Shown here: one piece after another, positions 1-7,752 of the stretch | Numbering within the stretch: the stretch's first letter is position 1 | How the letters are laid out: each line of letters opens with the position of its first letter | Assembly: GCF_900128895.1 (NCBI RefSeq) | Contig: NZ_FSQW01000001.1 | Coordinates: 1,860,001-1,924,000 of the forward strand | Reading direction: 5' to 3' | DNA: 64,000 nt | DNA from: Parasphingorhabdus marina DSM 22363 | Lineage (GTDB): Bacteria; Pseudomonadota; Alphaproteobacteria; Sphingomonadales; Sphingomonadaceae | Translations under genes and position numbers: made by a program | The notes under the pieces: model-generated | Database searches by the model: none | Told to the model about the DNA's origin: nothing | The model's input: the letters and a program-made list of their open reading frames with translations, nothing else

Positions 1-2
1 AC

Positions 3-1688
3 TCGCTGACCGGTCTCGCAAACCGGCACCGGATGGACAATCAACTGAAGAGCCTGCTCGGCGCTTTCAAGGCCGCCAGCCGCAGCTGCGCCATCATGAT
101 GCTCGATCTCGACCGCTTCAAACAGGTCAATGATACGATGGGGCATCCGGCGGGCGACGAGCTGCTCAAACAGGCCGCCAGGCGGATGCGGGACGTGATC
201 GGCGACCGGGGGGAAATCGGCCGGCTGGGCGGAGACGAATTTCAGGTCATATTGCCCGATCTCGATGACCGCGGGAAACTGGGCGAAATTGCCGAGAAAA
301 TCGTCAAACTGATTTCGCAGCCTTATGATATTGAAGACAAGAAAGCCATTATCGGCACATCGATCGGGATTGCCGTGGCGCCTTATGACGGAGTGGACCG
401 GGAAGAGCTGATCCGCAGTTCTGACCTTGCGCTTTATGCTGCGAAAAATTCGGGACGGGGGCAGTTCCGGTTCTATTCGGCCGACCTCAAGGATGAGGCC
501 GAGGAACGGCGGTTGCTGGTGGAGGATCTCCGGGAAGCGCTGGCCAATGATCAGCTGGAATTGCATTACCAGCCGGTTGTTCGAACAGACGATCACATGA
601 TTGTCGGGTTTGAGGGGCTGATGCGCTGGGATCATCCGGAACGTGGTTTTGTGAGCCCGGGCGTTTTCATCCCGATTGCCGAAGAATTGAACCTGATAAA
701 CCAGCTGGGCGAATGGGCCTTGCGCAAGGCTTGTGAAGACGCGCTGCAATGGCCGCAGTCAGTCCGGATCGCGGTGAACGTCTCGGCAGTGCAGTTCGCC
801 AGCAACGGTTTCCCCGAAATTGTCATGAATGCTCTTGCCAATAGCGGTCTGGCGCCTGAGCGTCTCGAACTGGAACTCACTGAAAGTGTGTTCATGGGCG
901 ACAGCGAAACCATCGACACCACATTCCGGATTTTGAAGGAACTCGGTGTGCGGCTGGCGCTGGATGATTTCGGCACCGGTTATTCTTCGCTCAGCTATCT
1001 TCGATCAGCACCGTTTGACAAGATCAAGGTCGACAAGAGCTTTGTCGATTCCTGTACCCAGAAGGATCAGAACAGCGAGAAAATCATCGCGGCTATTGTG
1101 AGCCTGTCTGAAGCTCTGGGAATGGAAACGACGGTGGAAGGTGTGGAAGCCTTTGATCAATTCGACGTGGTTTGCTCCAAAGGCGCGCGTTTCATTCAGG
1201 GGTGGATTTACTCCAAGGCGCTGCGGCTCGAGGAAATCTCGGAAAAAATGGGTGCCGGCGAGTTCAAGATCGAGCCGGACGGTCCGGAACTGTATCGACC
1301 GGATCGCCGTAAGGTTTTCCGCCGGATCGGTGCCATTCATGAAGATCACCGCTATGAGGTGGTGATGCGCGACCTGTCCAGGACCGGCGCGCAGTTTGAA
1401 GGCATGATCGGTGTTCCGGTCGGCACCAATCTGGTGCTTGACCTGGGCGCCGGGCAACTGGTCATTTGCACCGTTGTCCGCTCCGAAGATGCTGTTGTCG
1501 GAACCAAATTCGAAACACCGCTGGTCAGCGACGGGGCAGGGGGTCTGTGCACGCGGCATCGCGTGTCTCCCTATGACCTCGCGGCGGCCGGCATGCCGCT
1601 GGCAGCCTTGCCGGAAGGCAATTATCCGCTGGCACAGGTCTCGACTGCACCGGCGAGCAAGCCCAGGTTCATGCAGGTTGCCATCTAG
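3..1688 (+). CDS. GGDEF-EAL-PilZ cyclic-di-GMP protein (5' end outside window)
   Basis: Probable cyclic-di-GMP turnover and sensing protein. The open frame runs back past the Met at 33 to the window edge and reads SLTGLANRHRM, the conserved opening of a GGDEF domain, so the true start and any N-terminal sensor lie upstream. Counting from Met33, GGDEF is intact at residues 66-70, but no RxxD inhibitory site stands at the usual place before it. The EAL domain spans about 165-405 with the signature as EGL (194-196); other catalytic landmarks are present (NVS 249-251, ELTES 281-285, DDFGTGYSS 311-319). A PilZ domain follows (about 425-510) with the RxxxR-type segment RRKVFRR and DLSRTG. A PilZ domain suggests that the protein also binds c-di-GMP. 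Whether cyclase or phosphodiesterase activity dominates cannot be told. Convergent with the next gene. Confidence 0.9.
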   Translation, partial: SLTGLANRHRMDNQLKSLLGAFKAASRSCAIMMLDLDRFKQVNDTMGHPAGDELLKQAARRMRDVIGDRGEIGRLGGDEFQVILPDLDDRGKLGEIAEKIVKLISQPYDIEDKKAIIGTSIGIAVAPYDGVDREELIRSSDLALYAAKNSGRGQFRFYSADLKDEAEERRLLVEDLREALANDQLELHYQPVVRTDDHMIVGFEGLMRWDHPERGFVSPGVFIPIAEELNLINQLGEWALRKACEDALQWPQSVRIAVNVSAVQFASNGFPEIVMNALANSGLAPERLELELTESVFMGDSETIDTTFRILKELGVRLALDDFGTGYSSLSYLRSAPFDKIKVDKSFVDSCTQKDQNSEKIIAAIVSLSEALGMETTVEGVEAFDQFDVVCSKGARFIQGWIYSKALRLEEISEKMGAGEFKIEPDGPELYRPDRRKVFRRIGAIHEDHRYEVVMRDLSRTGAQFEGMIGVPVGTNLVLDLGAGQLVICTVVRSEDAVVGTKFETPLVSDGAGGLCTRHRVSPYDLAAAGMPLAALPEGNYPLAQVSTAPASKPRFMQVAI

Positions 1689-1706
1689 GACGGGCGTGCA
1701 ATCCGG

Positions 1707-3329
1707 TTACCGGGATTTCGCCCAGTCTTTCCAGGCGACGATATCATAACCCAGATGTTTGCCGCTTATCGATGTGAGCGTCCCGATGATCTGGGATTTC
1801 AGCCAGGGGGGATCATCCGCAAAATCCAGCCTTTTCAGCAGCGCATCAACCGTTTGCCGGTCATTTTGGCCGGAAGCGGCCACGGCGCGCAAAGCGCTCA
1901 GTTCGATTTCGAAATATTTTTCATAACTGTTGGGTGGCGAGGTCCAGGGATCGGTCAGAAGATTGACGGGAACGTCGGCCTGACCGGCTCTCGCCATTCC
2001 CGTCAAAATGCTGGCGCGGGCAATATCTATTGCCCGTAACGACAGGCTGCCGCCAAAGGCGCTGAAGGCCAGATCGGGTGGCCGGGCCTTGAAACGCTCG
2101 GCGAAAAAGCCTGCCGGTGGGCCATTTGTGGACGCTGCATATATCAAGCGGCGAAGCCGGCTGATGCCAGCGGCTTCATAGGTTGAGGGTGCCGCCAGCA
2201 TCAGGTCGATGTCCCGGCCGGTTGATTCCCAATCCATGGCGACCAGCTGTTCCGGTTTCTGCGAAATCAGCCGGGGCGGCTTTTCGCCGCGCGGAATGAT
2301 ATGATTTCGCGGCCCCCAGACGATGCCCCGCCCGTCATCACCAGCGCCGGCGACATATATCTGCCCGGCAACGGACTGAATGGATACCGGTCTTCCCTGA
2401 TCCAGCTTTTGGCCGCGTAGCCAGTGGTCTCCGCCCGGACTGGACCATAATTGCCCGTCATTTGCAACGACCCAGAGTCGGTTGCCATCACTGGCCAGAT
2501 CGACAAATGGCCCCTTGATTCCGACACGGACGGATCGCCGTCCGTCAAACCGCCAGATTTCCCGCTCGCGGCCGCGACCGACAATCGCGAACAGGCCTTC
2601 CCCGTGAATGGTCAGCCCGTTGAAATAGCGATTGAGCGGCCAGCTGTTGACCGTCTGAAATCCGGATCCGGTCCATTTGACGAGCCGTTTGACCTTGGCA
2701 TCTTTCAGTGACGCATAGGTTTTGCCCTGAAAGACCAGCATTTCCTTGAGCCGGCTGACATGGGTCGATGGCGTGGGGTGAATATAATATTCCTCCCAGG
2801 TCCGGCCGGAATCGTCCGAAAACTGCATGCCCGCATTCCGGGTTCCGGTGATTGCGAGCAGCCCGCCCTCCCACTCCAGCAACTGGCTGGTGTGATAAAT
2901 GGGCGGATTGGGAATCGTCAGGGCATGCCAGCTGTCTCCGTCCGTCACTTCGACAACACCCTCACCGGCGGACTGCAGGGCATCTTCGAACGGCCAGTAG
3001 AGCAGGCCTTTGTATACCAGCGGATGCCCGGCATCCTGGCTGTACAGATGCCGCTCATATCGCACCTGGCCCGTCTGCGGCTCGAAGCTCCAGATATCGG
3101 CGGAATTGTGGTTCCGGCCTTTCACGGAATTGGCGAACCACAGCTTTCCGCGGTAACCGATCAGTCGGGACGCAACCGGCCATGGACCGACCTGCGCGAT
3201 GATATCCAGTTCTTGCCCGGGGCTTTCCGTCGATGCGGTACTGTGGGATTCCCGAACCATCCAGGAGATTGCAGGAATGGCAACCAGGACCGCCAGCACC
3301 AGTACCAAAATCCTGCGAGACAGTTTCAT
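1707..3329 (-). CDS. Membrane-anchored or secreted beta-propeller-like protein of unknown function
   Basis: A 540-residue protein that I cannot assign to a characterised family. An N-terminal hydrophobic segment (about residues 7-26 after MKLSRR) is a signal peptide or signal anchor. The body contains repeated aromatic/glycine strands of the kind seen in Kelch, BNR or WD-like propellers: short stretches such as GKLWFANS, GLLYWPF, GGLLAITG, NRLWVVAN and GQIYVAG recur every 40-50 residues, and FSDDSGRTWEE near residue 170 is an Asp-box (SxDxGxTW) as in BNR/sialidase-type propellers. The last 150 residues look different, more helical, with LRRLIYAAS and LSALRAVAA. No catalytic motif is obvious. 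It stands alone on the minus strand, back to back with the glycerol transporter operon. Confidence 0.75.
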   Translation of the reverse strand: MKLSRRILVLVLAVLVAIPAISWMVRESHSTASTESPGQELDIIAQVGPWPVASRLIGYRGKLWFANSVKGRNHNSADIWSFEPQTGQVRYERHLYSQDAGHPLVYKGLLYWPFEDALQSAGEGVVEVTDGDSWHALTIPNPPIYHTSQLLEWEGGLLAITGTRNAGMQFSDDSGRTWEEYYIHPTPSTHVSRLKEMLVFQGKTYASLKDAKVKRLVKWTGSGFQTVNSWPLNRYFNGLTIHGEGLFAIVGRGREREIWRFDGRRSVRVGIKGPFVDLASDGNRLWVVANDGQLWSSPGGDHWLRGQKLDQGRPVSIQSVAGQIYVAGAGDDGRGIVWGPRNHIIPRGEKPPRLISQKPEQLVAMDWESTGRDIDLMLAAPSTYEAAGISRLRRLIYAASTNGPPAGFFAERFKARPPDLAFSAFGGSLSLRAIDIARASILTGMARAGQADVPVNLLTDPWTSPPNSYEKYFEIELSALRAVAASGQNDRQTVDALLKRLDFADDPPWLKSQIIGTLTSISGKHLGYDIVAWKDWAKSR

Positions 3330-3453
3330 CTTCCCGGCTTAGGAAACACCGGATGAAAAGCAATGTATTTTCTGAATGCCTTGAACGGTTTTTGGTGCCA
3401 TAGCTGGCTCATCGATCATCCGAAGATGACGCGTCGGGAATATGGGAGAGAAT

Positions 3454-3531
3454 ATGCGTGACTTCATGGCCCTGTCTGGAAATGCGGGTACGGGGCCGTC
3501 AGCTGATGTGTTTCCGGGGTATATTCGATGA
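3454..3531 (+). CDS. 25-codon leader ORF translationally coupled to glpS
   Basis: A short ORF opens with ATG at 3454 behind a strong ribosome binding site (GGGAGAGA ending about 3 bases before it) and ends in TGA at 3529-3531, which overlaps the ATG of glpS at 3528 as ATGA. It encodes 25 residues with no hydrophobic segment and no run of one amino acid that would suggest classic attenuation. It resembles a translational feeder for glpS, whose own Shine-Dalgarno is only a GGGG about 8 bases upstream. It could equally be the residue of a decayed upstream gene. No family is recognised. Confidence 0.35.
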   Translation: MRDFMALSGNAGTGPSADVFPGYIR

Positions 3532-4625
3532 GCTTGCGTCTCGAAGGCGTTTCCAAAATCGTGAACGGCGAAACGCATATCCATCCCGCGGACATTGTGC
3601 TGGAGAAGGGATCGATGAATGTGCTTCTCGGGCCAACATCGGCGGGGAAGACGTCGCTGATGCGCCTGATGGCCGGCCTCGACAAGCCCGATACGGGCAG
3701 GATTTTTTGGGAAGATCAGGATGTTACGGGTAAGCGCGTGCAGGACCGTGATATTGCGATGGTGTATCAGCAATTTGTCAATTACCCGTCGATGACGGTG
3801 TATGACAATATTGCCTCTCCGCTGAAGCTGCGTAAGAAATCCGCCGCAGAAATAGATGCCCGGGTCCGGGAAATGGCGGAACTGCTGAAGTTGACCTCCA
3901 TCCTCGGCAGCAAGCCCGCCGAAATATCCGGTGGTCAGCAGCAACGCTGTGCGATGGCCCGCGCGCTGGCGAAGGATGTCGGACTGGTGCTGATGGATGA
4001 GCCGCTCGCCAATCTGGACTACAAGCTGCGTGAAGAATTGCGGGTGGAAATTCCCCGCCTGTTCAAGGCGTCGGGCAGTATTTTTGTCTATGCGACCACC
4101 GAGCCCGAAGAAGCGCTGCTGCTGGGTGGTAATACCGCAACTTTGTGGGAAGGGCGGATTACACAGTTCGGACCCGCCATGGATGTGTATCGTGGTCCGG
4201 TCGATGCCACCACGGCGCGGGTATATTCCGATCCCCCGATGAATTTCGTTTCGGTGCAAAAGGACGCCGCTGGCATCCGTTTTCCGGACGGGCAACTGAT
4301 CCCGGCAACCGGAGAGACGGGAAATATACCTGATGGCACTTATCGTGCCGGTTTTCGCGCCCACAATCTGGAGATCGGAACTCTTCAGCCTGGCGCCGTG
4401 AGTTTTGCCGCAAAGCTGATCGTCACCGAACTCACCGGATCAGACACGTTTCTGCATGTCAGCGTCGCAGGAGAAAGATGGATAGGCCTGATACCCGGGC
4501 TCCAGGATTTCCGGGCCGGTCAGGAATTGCCGATCGGTCTCAATCCCGAAAGCCTGTTCTATTTTGATGAACAGGATCAGCTGGTTGCCGCCCCGGATCA
4601 GCCAGTCGATATGGAAAGGGTGTAG
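3528..4625 (+). CDS. glpS: Glycerol-type ABC importer, ATP-binding subunit 1
   Basis: Cytoplasmic ATPase of a carbohydrate-type (MalK/UgpC family) importer, 365 residues. Walker A GPTSAGKT (35-42), Q-loop Gln in VYQQF (about 81), signature ISGGQ (133-137), Walker B LVLMDE (153-158) and D-loop ANLD (161-164) are intact. At the switch position the usual THD is TTE, so the H-loop histidine is Thr191. A C-terminal OB/TOBE-type domain follows about residue 240. The order ATPase-ATPase-permease-permease-DUF2160-binding protein matches the glpSTPQV glycerol transporter known in Rhizobium leguminosarum; glycerol as substrate is inferred from that synteny. No glpK or glpD is in the window. Confidence 0.85.
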   Translation: MSLRLEGVSKIVNGETHIHPADIVLEKGSMNVLLGPTSAGKTSLMRLMAGLDKPDTGRIFWEDQDVTGKRVQDRDIAMVYQQFVNYPSMTVYDNIASPLKLRKKSAAEIDARVREMAELLKLTSILGSKPAEISGGQQQRCAMARALAKDVGLVLMDEPLANLDYKLREELRVEIPRLFKASGSIFVYATTEPEEALLLGGNTATLWEGRITQFGPAMDVYRGPVDATTARVYSDPPMNFVSVQKDAAGIRFPDGQLIPATGETGNIPDGTYRAGFRAHNLEIGTLQPGAVSFAAKLIVTELTGSDTFLHVSVAGERWIGLIPGLQDFRAGQELPIGLNPESLFYFDEQDQLVAAPDQPVDMERV

Positions 4626-4627
4626 TT

Positions 4628-5731
4628 TTGGCCGCCATCACCCTTCAGAATCTGGCGCATAGCTACAATCCCGATTCGGGTGCGGACGCGGATTATGCGC
4701 TGAAGGAAGTCAATCATGTCTGGGAAGATGGCAAGGCCTATGCCTTGCTGGGGCCCAGCGGATGCGGAAAAACAACCTTGCTCAACATCATCTCCGGCCT
4801 TCTCACCCCCACCCGGGGGCAGGTCCTGTTCGATGGGCAGGACGTGACAGAAGCATCTACCGCCGACCGCAATATCGCGCAGGTTTTTCAGTTTCCGGTT
4901 GTCTATGACACGATGACGGTCGGCGAAAATCTGGCCTTTCCCCTGCGCAATCGCGGCATGGACAAGGCCTTGATCTCCGAACGTGTGCAGCGGATTGCCG
5001 AGATGACCGGACTGGAAGCGGATCTGCACAAAAGGGCGCGCGGGCTGACCACGGACCTGAAGCAGAAAATCTCGCTGGGGCGCGGCATGGTGCGCGAAGA
5101 CGTGAATGCGATATTGTTTGATGAACCGCTGACGGTGATTGACCCCCATCTCAAATGGGAATTGCGCACCCAGCTGAAGTCCCTGCACCAGGAATTCGGG
5201 CATACGATGATCTATGTGACCCACGACCAGACCGAGGCTCTGACATTTGCGGAAAAAGTCGTGGTGATGAAGGATGGACTGGTGCTCCAGATCGGCACGC
5301 CGCAAGAGCTGTTCGAACGCCCGGCACATGCCTTTGTGGGCTATTTCATCGGATCTCCGGGCATGAATTTCCTGCCGGTTACGGTCGAAGGAAACAGCGC
5401 CCGCTTAAAAGACGCAGCCGTCACCCTGACCGATGATTACGGAACGCCAGATGGTGATCTCCGTCTCGGAATTCGTCCGGAATTTGTCCGGTTGACCAGG
5501 CAGGCGGATGGGCTTCCGGTCACCATAAATCATGTACAGGATGCCGGACGGCACAAATTCGTAAACGCGACGCTGTTCGACTCGGAAATCAATATCGCTG
5601 TTGATGAGGGATCCCAGATTGGCCCGGACATGACGAGGGTGATTTTGGATCCCGAGAAGATCAGCATATTCCGCGATGACTGGCGCCTTGATGGCCGGCC
5701 GGTCGACCAAGTTGGGGGAGGGGCTTCCTAG
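4628..5731 (+). CDS. glpT: Glycerol-type ABC importer, ATP-binding subunit 2
   Basis: Second MalK-like ATPase of the importer, 367 residues. The start is TTG at 4628, two bases after the stop of glpS, with the purine-rich GGAAAGGG around 4614-4621 serving as ribosome binding site. Walker A GPSGCGKT (42-49), Walker B AILFDE (161-166) and the switch histidine THD (His199) are intact. The ABC signature is lost: the place of LSGGQ reads LTTDL (140-144) and the D-loop reads TVID rather than SNLD. These losses complement those in GlpS, so the pair is expected to form one canonical and one degenerate ATP site. The name follows the rhizobial operon and is not the E. coli antiporter GlpT. Confidence 0.85.
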   Translation: MAAITLQNLAHSYNPDSGADADYALKEVNHVWEDGKAYALLGPSGCGKTTLLNIISGLLTPTRGQVLFDGQDVTEASTADRNIAQVFQFPVVYDTMTVGENLAFPLRNRGMDKALISERVQRIAEMTGLEADLHKRARGLTTDLKQKISLGRGMVREDVNAILFDEPLTVIDPHLKWELRTQLKSLHQEFGHTMIYVTHDQTEALTFAEKVVVMKDGLVLQIGTPQELFERPAHAFVGYFIGSPGMNFLPVTVEGNSARLKDAAVTLTDDYGTPDGDLRLGIRPEFVRLTRQADGLPVTINHVQDAGRHKFVNATLFDSEINIAVDEGSQIGPDMTRVILDPEKISIFRDDWRLDGRPVDQVGGGAS

Positions 5732-6606
5732 TGGAAAAGACTGTCAATCAGCGCGCCTGGCTCCTGGTCATACCGGTTCTGATCCTCGTCGCCTTTTCGT
5801 CGATCATTCCGATGATGACGGTGGTCAACTATTCCTTCCAGGACAGTTTTGGCGGAAATGAATTTTTCTGGGTCGGCCTCGAATGGTACCGGGAACTGCT
5901 GCATTCAGAACGGCTGTGGGATGCCTTCGGGCGGCAGTTGCTCTTCTCGTTCATCATCCTGCTGATCGAGATCCCGCTGGGTATCCTCGTCGCACTGAGC
6001 ATGCCCAAGAAGGGGTTTGCCGCTTCCATTTGCCTGGTCCTGATGTCGCTGCCCCTTCTCATTCCCTATAATGTTGTCGGGACCATCTGGCAGGTGTTCG
6101 GACGAGCGGATATCGGATTGCTCGGACGGGCTTTGTCGGACCTGGGCATTTCCTACAATTATTCGCAGAACGCCTTTGACGCCTGGGCCACCGTTATCAT
6201 GATGGACGTCTGGCACTGGACCTCGCTGGTCGCGCTGCTGTCCTATGCGGGACTTCGCTCGATCCCCAGCGCTTATTATCAGGCGGCGAAGATCGACCAG
6301 GCCGGCCGGTGGAGTGTCTTTCGCCATATCGAACTGCCGAAAATGCGAGGTGTCCTGATGATTGCCATCCTGTTGCGGTTCATGGACAGTTTCATGATCT
6401 ATACCGAACCCTTTGTCCTGACCGGCGGTGGTCCCGGGAACGCCACGACTTTCCTTTCGATTGATCTGGTCAAGATGGCTCTTGGGCAATTTGACCTCGG
6501 GCCGGCAGCTGCGTTTTCGCTGATGTATTTCCTTGTGATCCTGCTGATTTCCTATGTGTTCTACACGGTCATGATCACTGCGGACAAAAATGAGGCGAAC
6601 CGATGA
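5731..6606 (+). CDS. glpP: Glycerol-type ABC importer, permease subunit 1
   Basis: Inner-membrane permease of the MalF/UgpA type, 291 residues with about six hydrophobic segments; the first begins near residue 9 (AWLLVIPVLILVAFSSIIPMM is interrupted here only by short polar turns). The EAA-type coupling loop that docks on the ATPases is visible as YYQAAKIDQAGRWSVFRHI around residues 188-206. The start is GTG at 5731, whose G is the last base of the TAG stop of glpT, behind a very strong GGGGGAGGGG at 5713-5723. Together with the following gene it forms the heterodimeric channel. Confidence 0.88.
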   Translation: MEKTVNQRAWLLVIPVLILVAFSSIIPMMTVVNYSFQDSFGGNEFFWVGLEWYRELLHSERLWDAFGRQLLFSFIILLIEIPLGILVALSMPKKGFAASICLVLMSLPLLIPYNVVGTIWQVFGRADIGLLGRALSDLGISYNYSQNAFDAWATVIMMDVWHWTSLVALLSYAGLRSIPSAYYQAAKIDQAGRWSVFRHIELPKMRGVLMIAILLRFMDSFMIYTEPFVLTGGGPGNATTFLSIDLVKMALGQFDLGPAAAFSLMYFLVILLISYVFYTVMITADKNEANR

Positions 6607-7439
6607 GCGACAAGCCCGCAAAGAGAAAAAGGCGCTCCGGATCACGCCTGTCGATCCTCGTGATGATTGCCTATCTCGCCTTCCTGCTGGTCCCGATTTA
6701 CTGGCTGGTTATCATGAGTTTCAAATCCAACGCGGAAATTCTGGGCATGTTCACGCTCTTTCCGGAGAATTTTACGCTCGACAATTACAGGACCATTTTT
6801 GGAGATCCGTCCTGGTATATGGGCTATGTGAACAGCTTCATTTACGTCTCACTCAACACCGTGATCTCGCTGCTCGTTGCCTTGCCAGCCGCTTACGCTT
6901 TTAGCCGCTTTCGGTTCTTCGGAGACAATCACCTCTTTTTCTGGCTGCTGACCAACCGCATGGCACCGCCGGCCGTTTTTGCGCTGCCGTTTTTCCAGCT
7001 CTATTCCAGTGTCTCCCTGTTCGACACACATATTGCGGTGGCTCTGGCGCATTGCCTGTTCAACGTTCCGCTTGCGGTCTGGATTCTGGAGGGATTCATG
7101 CGCGGTGTCCCTCGGGAGATTGATGAAACGGCTTTTATTGACGGCTACGGGTTCACCCGGTTCTTCACCCGGATCTTCATTCCGATGATCGCACCCGGCA
7201 TCGGTGTGACAGCATTTTTCTGTTTCATGTTCAGCTGGGTCGAGCTGCTGCTCAGTCGCACGCTGACCAGCGTGGAAGCCAAGCCCATCACTGCGATCAT
7301 GACCCGGACGGTTTCCGCTTCCGGGCTGGACTGGGGCGTGCTCGCAGCGGCGGGCGTCTTGACCATCATTCCCGGTGCGATCGTGATCTATTTTGTCCGC
7401 AACCATATCGCCAAGGGCTTCGCCCTGGGGCGGGTATAG
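6603..7439 (+). CDS. glpQ: Glycerol-type ABC importer, permease subunit 2
   Basis: Inner-membrane permease of the MalG/UgpE type, 278 residues, overlapping glpP as ATGA. A basic cytoplasmic N-terminus (KPAKRKRRSGSR) precedes the first membrane helix; the coupling loop reads IDETAFIDGYGFTRFFTRIFIP at about residues 173-194, that is EtAfiDG, the expected EAA---G pattern. It should pair with GlpP and contact both ATPases. The name follows the rhizobial glycerol operon and is unrelated to glycerophosphodiesterase GlpQ of E. coli. Confidence 0.87.
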   Translation: MSDKPAKRKRRSGSRLSILVMIAYLAFLLVPIYWLVIMSFKSNAEILGMFTLFPENFTLDNYRTIFGDPSWYMGYVNSFIYVSLNTVISLLVALPAAYAFSRFRFFGDNHLFFWLLTNRMAPPAVFALPFFQLYSSVSLFDTHIAVALAHCLFNVPLAVWILEGFMRGVPREIDETAFIDGYGFTRFFTRIFIPMIAPGIGVTAFFCFMFSWVELLLSRTLTSVEAKPITAIMTRTVSASGLDWGVLAAAGVLTIIPGAIVIYFVRNHIAKGFALGRV

Positions 7440-7454
7440 AAAGGAGCGCGTATC

Positions 7455-7727
7455 ATGGAGTGGATGGCCTGGACCTTGCCGACAGCACTTTTCTTTGTGA
7501 CCATTGCCCTCACATTGGCGGGTATGAGTTTGCTCCACTTGAAATATCCGGGCACGCCCAGAACCGGCATCCTTGGAATCGAAACCATGCGCGGTGACAG
7601 GCTGTTCATTTCGCTGCTCGGTTCCGGTTTCATCAACCTGGCCTGGATCGGCCTGACTGACGCATCGCAATATGGCGCGCTGGTCATTTGCGGACTATTT
7701 GCCTTTTGCGTCTTTCGCTGGGTATGA
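7455..7727 (+). CDS. DUF2160-type small membrane protein of the transporter operon
   Basis: A 90-residue integral membrane protein with three hydrophobic stretches (about residues 8-27, 52-68 and 73-89). The segment PGTPRTGILGIETMRGDRLFIS between helices 1 and 2 is the part I associate with the DUF2160 family, which is regularly encoded between the permeases and the binding protein of glycerol-type ABC operons. Its job is unknown; an accessory subunit of the channel is the natural guess from position. Ribosome binding site AAAGGAG lies about 9 bases before the ATG. Confidence 0.8.
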   Translation: MEWMAWTLPTALFFVTIALTLAGMSLLHLKYPGTPRTGILGIETMRGDRLFISLLGSGFINLAWIGLTDASQYGALVICGLFAFCVFRWV

Positions 7728-7752
7728 AGAAAAAAAACAACGGATCACAATC

